Of a stretch of 64,000 nt of DNA, positions 58,451 to 64,000 are shown piece by piece. Below the pieces are notes generated by a model. The model was not told the origin of the DNA, made no database searches, and saw only the letters and a program-made list of their open reading frames with translations. Position 1 is the first letter of the stretch. Every line of letters begins with the position of its first letter. Location of the stretch: positions 5,318,501-5,382,500 of the forward strand of contig JAITYX010000003.1 of the NCBI GenBank assembly GCA_021018815.1, given 5' to 3'. The translations under genes and the position numbers were made by a program. The DNA comes from Talinum fruticosum. Its lineage: Eukaryota; Streptophyta; Magnoliopsida; Caryophyllales; Talinaceae.

Positions 58451-60030
58451 GACATGGTGGGTCCAACGGCTATACTTGCATGCACATGGTGGAAAACATC
58501 GACTTGCCATGCTTGATGGGACTTCACAAGCTACACCACCAACTAGTTCCGCAAGGTTGCCGCAGATGGGACACCACATACCTCGTGGCCGACACCGGCC
58601 GGCATTTGGCGAGCTAGGCCCCCACGTTCTACCGGATTCCCTCTTTGATCTCCTTTTACTTTTTACTTTTGTCTTGTGCGTTTGGCACGACTTGGTTGAA
58701 TGGGTTTATGAAAGAAAAAGTGAGTATGTTCATTTTCTCTTTTTTGTTTGTTTGTCTCCTTATGGGTTATGTGTGTGCGAGGCCAATTTCTATTCATGGG
58801 CCCCACTTCAACTCTATCCAGTGTAGGCGTTGCACGAGAATTAAGCGAGATGAGGACCTTATTTGAGGGTCTTTTCGGGTTTTGCTTGGTCCCTTGCCGA
58901 GTGAGTAATACCTCAAATCTGCTACTACACATGGCCTCCGTTCGTTCCTTACGATCCGCCTTAGACCATGTTTCACTTTCATTCCCTTTCTCAATAAGAT
59001 TAAGAGGAAGCAACTGCCGGGTATCCTTATACCCAGTTTCGAACTTGTACACCTCTTATGCTCGCCATTTGGGATGGAATATTCTCCGATTGGTGAGTTG
59101 TCATTTCTTTCTCCTTTTTTAGTTGAATTTCTAGTATGCAAATTAAGCTCATCTTTTTATAGCTTCTCCTAGAGGATATTCATATTTTAAGTCTCGATGT
59201 GGATGTCTCTCAAGCTGGAGGAATCCCCACACTATATAAGGATTCTTGAAATTCTCGAAGAGGAATGTGTAGGGCATCCTCTCCCTAGGAGCTGGCAATG
59301 GGTAAGAGTTTTATGCTTTTTACTTTTAGTTGCATGCTAAAAGTGTCTTATTAACACCATTAAATCTTGTAGTAAGACCGAGAGCAATCTCGGATCATGT
59401 CCATCAGATTGCGAGTCCGCCCTTAGGGGTATCCGGGACTTATTCTCTTGAAAAACATTCCAAACCTTCGAGTGAGTCTTAGTTAGTGTAAATGCTAACT
59501 TTAATGAGCTTTTAGTAGAAATGTTAACTACTCCATTATTTTGTAGAGGCGTCGATCTAGAATGTCTTCAATGGGAGGCTTCCTCGGTGGCTCAAGCACA
59601 TTCGACTAGCCAACAAATGCCCGGTGTTATGGTTAAAGCGAGTACTTCCCGGCGCTCTTCACGGCGTTCAAATCATCGGAGTTCTTCTAAAGCGGGGCAT
59701 AGTTTCTCCGGGCCTAGTTCCTCCGATGAGGGGCATATCCTTTACGAAGTGTGTATAGATATCCCGCTTCTTCTTGCACTTGATTGTCATAGAAACTCGA
59801 TTGACTTCAACCGGATGTCCTATAATGGGCCTTCCTATGAAGCGTCTTAATCTTGAGACCATGGGACCAGCTCTTCACAAGCTGGTGGAGACGGTCGGTT
59901 CTCCACATCCGTCTTAGAGGACTTCAGACAACTATCTCTTGATGATGCTTCCGATGATGAAGATTAGTCAATCCTTTGTAGGGTGCTTTTGTTTTGAATG
60001 CTTAATATTTTATAAAATTTTGACTCTATG
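58450..60030 (+). pseudogene. Possible intron-containing gene on the opposite strand of element J
   Basis: Not recognised. Three plant-like introns can be drawn: 59093-59162 (GTGAGT...TATAG), 59302-59372 (GTAAGA...TTGTAG) and 59472-59546 (GTGAGT...TTGTAG). Segments between them are partly open, for example HYIRILEILEEECVG (59235-59280), HQIASPPLGVSGTYSLEKH (59405-59460) and, after the third intron, RRRSRMSSMGGFLGGSS. The last part is Ser-rich and ends with an acidic LDDASDDED-stop at about 59967. The frames do not join without shifts, so it is a pseudogene or the exon model is wrong. A T-rich end follows to 60030. Confidence 0.35.
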
Positions 60031-60381
60031 CAATGAGATGAATGCAAGAACTCAATCCTAAAAGTGCTTTCCTTATTAATATGATGTGAAAAATTATAAA
60101 AAAATTACAAAGACAAATTAAAAATTGCACTAGCCCCCATGCCCCCAAAAGAAATGAATTAAATAAAAAATGGGAACTTGTAAGTGCATGGTATGAAAAT
60201 AATAGGGATGATCCAAAAATAGGCCGGGGAAGAAACAAATAATGGCCCAAGGAATGCTCGGGCCAAAAGAAATCGGATCAGCTGGTCTAGTCGACTCGGC
60301 GAGCCTCTGCAACGCAGGAGACCGAGACATTGGTGGACTTTGGTGGTGTGACGCAGTGAGAACTACGAACTTGGAAAATGC

Positions 60382-60388
60382 TATAAAA
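60382..60388 (+). promoter_or_regulatory. TATA box of the opposite-strand gene at 60489
   Basis: TATAAAA about 100 bp before the ATG at 60489, with a C/T-rich leader between. Distance and order fit a plant core promoter; activity is inferred. Confidence 0.5.
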
Positions 60389-60488
60389 TGAACCTTCTGC
60401 TAGAAACCAAAAATCATCCTTTCTAAGCCTTCTTCTGCGATTCCCTAAGAAAACTCCTCGGTGCCGGAATTCCTTTCTACTTTCAAAG

Positions 60489-61763
60489 ATGAATTATATA
60501 GCTGAGTTATCCCATTGCATGCATCGGATGACAAATGTTGAGCGGGTAGGATTGTCCCAATATAGATCGAATACCCTATTCGAGCATTCGAGAGGTCAAA
60601 GTCTATTGGACTTTGCTAAAGGTTGCTTGTGGCCTACTGGGATTCTCATTACCACGTTTTCGGGTTTTGGGATAACAAATTGTGCCCCCTGCCTGAAGAG
60701 TTTGATGTTATTATGGGCATCCAATGTCATACTAAACCTGGTATGCCCAACTCCTCCGAGAATATTCATGACACCTACAAGCGCCTTCGAAGTCGAACAA
60801 TAGGAATCTATGTTGGATTCTTATTGGGGATCGAGTGGACTTAATGAATACGATGAAGCATTACTACCTAATGTACTCGTCTTCAAAGTCCGTCCTCATT
60901 TCGAAACGTCTAGCTATCATCACCTATCTAATAGGTGGTTTTTGCTGGTAGGAGGCCACGAGATATATGGCTCCTGTTGCGTTGCGAGCTTTGTGGAGCA
61001 ATTAGAGGACTATTGTTCCCTAACTTCATTGATTGTCGTTAAAACCGTTGTAGGGCTAGATTGGATAGAAGCCAATCCGGACGAAGACTTTGCTTGGGAG
61101 CCCCTTGTCATTGCGGGTGAGGAGAAAAGAATAAGCTGGGGTCATTCGCTGAGACTAGATCGGCGGTGTCTTCGGTTTTTGTCCTTTCTTTTTTAATTTT
61201 TGCTCTGTTAGGCCATAAATAAGGTTGAATTAGAGTGTGCGGGACTCTTATGATTTGTTTATCCGTTGTACGCAGATTTAGTTAAGGGAGCATTTGCAAG
61301 CTGCTATAGGCTCCTGCGAATGTGGACGCGTACCTAAATACACAATTCTATCGAGTGGAAGTGATTAGATTTGGTAGCCGATCATCCCGCTTCCTGGTGG
61401 GAGGCTTGGCTGAGAAACCATAGTACCATTAAGCGGTACATTAAAAAGTGAAAAGTGTCCCAATTTAAGACACATACTAGACGAGTAGCCCTTTGTACGC
61501 CTTCCGGGCCTAAAAACCAGTACATAATACTTCCTGGCCATGTATTGCAGCACATGGGATGAAAGTAGACGACCCCTTATCTAGATTGCGCTTGGCTCGC
61601 TACCATCGAATATTTGGCGAGGCTTTGGCGGTTCAAAACAAATTAAGTCATGGCTTGAGTATTGGATGAACACCGCCAAAGTTCCCGAAACCTATGGACG
61701 AACATACCACCATGATTTCGAATATTATCTAGAATGGATAACTGTAGACACCACGTCCTAGGG
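60489..61763 (+). pseudogene. Opposite-strand extra ORF of element J (plant retroelement protein, DUF7745-like)
   Basis: ATG 60489 (MNYIAELSHCMHRM). After a frameshift near 60617 it reads LVAYWDSHYHVFGFWDN and KLCPLPEEFDVIMG, the pattern (aromatic-rich, then L-x-P-x-x-E-E) of the plant retroelement domain I know as DUF7745. After another shift, 60810-61196 is open (LFVE-type block FVEQLEDYCSL). The C-terminus aligns with the antisense ORF of G (61430-61740) and ends WITVDTTS-stop. It is on the strand opposite to the LTRs and primer site of J. The biochemical role is not known. Confidence 0.62.
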
Positions 61764-61789
61764 CCTACTGGGACTGGACCGAGCTTCCC

Positions 61790-62274
61790 TATGAATGATT
61801 TTGGGGTAAGGGTTTTTAATGTGGAAGAATGATTTTAGGGTTTTCAAGATGGATTTTAGAAAAGTGGGGATGAACCTTTTATTAAGATTTCCAAATTTTA
61901 TTGAATCAAGTTTTAAATGAATTAAATCGGATTGAGAGGCGATTTTATTAATCATTTTATTTTATAAATTATTTTTAGAAGTCTCGGAATATTATTTCTT
62001 AACCAAACGATAAATAAAATTAGGGTTTTGAATCTGCCGTGAGGCTTTAGGACCGGATCGGTGTGAAAACACCAATGCGGACCGAAGCCCCGCCTACTCG
62101 ACCACTTGGTGCAGGCGGCGACTCGCACCCGGTTAGTGGTCGGCGTAGACCGGAGGCCATAGTTGAAGAGATCAGCCTAGGCCTCTGCCCCTAACTTAGT
62201 AGATCCAAATCCTGTTTTCTTATCCTGCATTAAAAAAATAGCTAGGATACAAATTTAGAAGAAATAAATAAAAT
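61790..62274 (-). other. 5' untranslated region of element J
   Basis: Reverse complement of the region after the primer site in G (46487-46935): shared words around 'ctgccgtgaggctttagg' and 'tctcggaatattatttctta'. No ORF. Confidence 0.7.
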
Positions 62275-62283
62275 GGAGTCACC
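62274..62283 (-). other. Primer binding site of element J
   Basis: On the minus strand GGTGACTCCA, one base changed from the TGGCGACTCC core found at 46475. Confidence 0.6.
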
Positions 62284-62284
62284 G

Positions 62285-63781
62285 TTCGGTTTTTAGGAAA
62301 ACTAAGACCGAAAATTAAGACCGACAAAAAGAAAAACAAAGATTTTTTCCTCGATCTTAATATGGGAAAACTAAGACCGAAAAAGGCTAAAAATTGACTA
62401 TATTGATCTTTGATCCGAGAATCGGATTCAGGGGCGAGGGTACGAAACTTGGGCTAAACCTTTCCGTTCCGCCCATTCGAAGACGGTCATTACTAGTTTG
62501 ATTAGTGAATTAAAATAATGTAAAAAACACAAGCATACACACAACAAGTAAAGAAAAATTAAACCAACCAAACATAGAACAAAGCGATAAAAGTGAAAGT
62601 AAAGAAAGTGGTAAAGGAAGAGAAAAAACAAAAGAAAAGAAAAGTGGAAGCCGAAAAGATTATATCGAGCAAGGAGGAATTAAAAGTGATAAATCTCAAA
62701 TCCACAATACGGAAAGCAAATAAAATCATATAAATAAAATAAACCGTTGAAGATCGAATATGTGCCCTCGGCTTGTCCCGCGACTGATCCGGATCTCGAA
62801 TCTAGATCTCGTGATGCGATGGTGGTGAATCAAGAGGGGCATTTTGTGAGTTTTTGTGGAGATAGGTCGGCGGATGTGTGACTTATGGATTTTTGGGATT
62901 GGATGTAGAGAGTATGATGGAAGTAGAAAAGGAATAGGCGGAAAAGGACCAAGAGATCAAAATACCAAAGAGAGTACTAAGTAGCTCTTATGTGAGTTTC
63001 AGCATAATAACATTTAGGTATGAATGCTCTGGTAAGCTTTCTGCAAGCATTACGCATAGGAGAAAGCCGTATGGGAGTGAGAGCCAAGGTTGTCTATTTA
63101 TAGGAAGTTCGGATTGGTGTGCCCTAGGGTTTGCCTCTAGTCCGCCTTCCAAATAGCGAGAAATTAAAGCTGGGCCAATATCTTAAGAGATTGAACCGGA
63201 TAAGGAAGTGATAGAACCGGACAAATCCCGGTTCACGATGCCGGCCCAACGGGCGATCCTAGGGTTTTGTGCCCTATTGTGTTCCAAGGAATTTTCCAAG
63301 CCAAACTGCAGTGTTTCAATTAAATCTTTGGGGTGGCTAGTGCTGACGATGACATTGTTTGGAGGGGAAAAGCTCATAGTCTCGTGTGGACTATTTTATG
63401 GAGCTTAAAGGCAGCACTTTTATGCTCGTGATCATAAAATGCAATGCTTAAATGCCGTCTTTAGGTCTTTAGCTCCTTGTTTGATTGGATAAAAGTAAAA
63501 TTTCGTATTACGAACTTGGAATTTCCCATCACATGGCATTGGACTCCCTTGTCTCTAAAGATATGGCTTAGTTCTTGGATCGCCCGAAAAAAGAGGGATT
63601 CGTGGACCGACCTAAGGAAAAAGGTTGTTTATTTAGTGCTAGGGGTTCTTTGTGGTTTATTGGTTTATATTACACCACTCAATCACGGTTCGAGATCCAA
63701 ATCCTCAAACGAACTCGGGATTTCATCATCGAGCCAACACATAAAAAATAGAGAAAAGGACGACACTTTTTGGTGAATATA
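62285..63781 (-). repeat. 5' LTR of element J
   Basis: Reverse-oriented Tat LTR of about 1.5 kb. Its start on the minus strand is TATATTCACC at 63781 (a decayed TGTAGACACC). TATA box complement at 63105-63112. Aligns in reverse with 44892-46473. Confidence 0.8.
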
Positions 63782-64000
63782 GTTAGCCCTCACTTTGACC
63801 AAGTCCGAAAGACGATGGTCAAAGTAGACACTAAAGGGTACTCACCTGGCATTATGTTGGATTTTGAAGAGGGACCTGGACTTGACTGGCGAGTCCGAAG
63901 TCCGGATTGTTGATTCCTAAACTTGGCTGCTCAAAGACCCGAAGTTCGGATTGGTGTGCACAAACTTGACCGTGTGCTTAGTCTAATGTTTAGCGAGTAA
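63782..64000 (-). mobile_element. 3' non-coding end of a further minus-strand Tat-type copy
   Basis: GTTAGCCCTCACTTTG (63782-63797) is a polypurine-tract complement. The rest aligns in reverse with 44640-44880 of element D. It continues past the window edge, so the LTR at 62285-63781 again has a polypurine tract on one side and a primer site on the other. Confidence 0.72.

Larger units (their letters stand above)
52721..63781 (-). mobile_element. Element J: gag-pol-less Tat-type derivative with opposite-strand genes
   Basis: Read on the minus strand: 5' LTR (63781-62285), primer site (62283-62274), 5' untranslated region (to about 61790), no gag or pol. Two genes on the opposite (plus) strand follow (61763-60489 and about 60030-58450), then the 3' non-coding region interrupted by a hAT element, a polypurine tract (53617-53604) and a 3' LTR fragment (53603-52721). 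With its hAT removed it is about 6.6 kb. This matches a large non-autonomous derivative. The reading as one element is inferred from consistent orientation and part order. Confidence 0.62.

Noticed and set aside
58663..59141. Minus-strand ORFs of 115-129 codons
   Set aside because: No recognisable domain, and splice signals in the same interval point to the plus strand.

Overview
This window is plant (angiosperm) nuclear DNA made almost entirely of transposable elements. The signs are LTR retrotransposons with plant-type primer sites, a BED-finger hAT transposon with a GT-AG intron, and no compact or operon-like gene layout. The species cannot be named from the sequence. I see no clearly intact host gene; the only candidate non-transposon island is about 6.9-11.0 kb.

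Layout. (1) 1-6880, minus strand: element A, a decayed SIRE/Maximus-like Ty1/copia element whose 3' LTR runs off the left edge. (2) 6881-11043: an A+T-rich non-coding tract followed by a possible host exon/intron stretch with a G-quadruplex motif and an 84-bp duplication. (3) 11044-37308: a three-level nest of copia elements of one family. Element B (plus; 5' truncated) was hit in its third ORF by element C (plus). C was then hit in its 5' LTR by element N1 (minus, 15381-26211, two LTRs, primer site, polypurine tract and all coding regions present but broken). Both insertion junctions show 5-bp target duplications with one mismatch. (4) 37539-41386: element F, the 3' half of another copia element, with a long third ORF. 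(5) 41386-52720: Ty3/gypsy elements of the Tat/Ogre/Retand type (D and G, plus strand), sharing an LTR, with a minisatellite in the 3' non-coding part. They are interrupted by a copia LTR fragment H, which itself carries a solo LTR I. (6) 52721-63781: element J, a minus-strand Tat-type derivative that lacks gag-pol but keeps genes on the opposite strand. A 4.4-kb hAT element (53669-58113) with a perfect 8-bp target duplication sits in its 3' non-coding region. (7) 63782-64000: the 3' non-coding end of a further minus-strand Tat copy.

How the parts relate. Every copia copy that retains the region carries a third ORF after RNase H (usually called env-like in SIRE elements). Three of four copies have a TATA box and a CT-rich leader just upstream, and the ORF shares conserved blocks across the copies. 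The Tat elements carry a different extra gene on the antisense strand (homologous copies in G and J); in J it also has its own TATA box. All gag, pol and transposase reading frames seen here are broken, so mobility would depend on enzymes supplied from elsewhere. Differences between near-identical copies cluster at CG-containing words as small indels, so some breaks may be assembly errors rather than biological decay.
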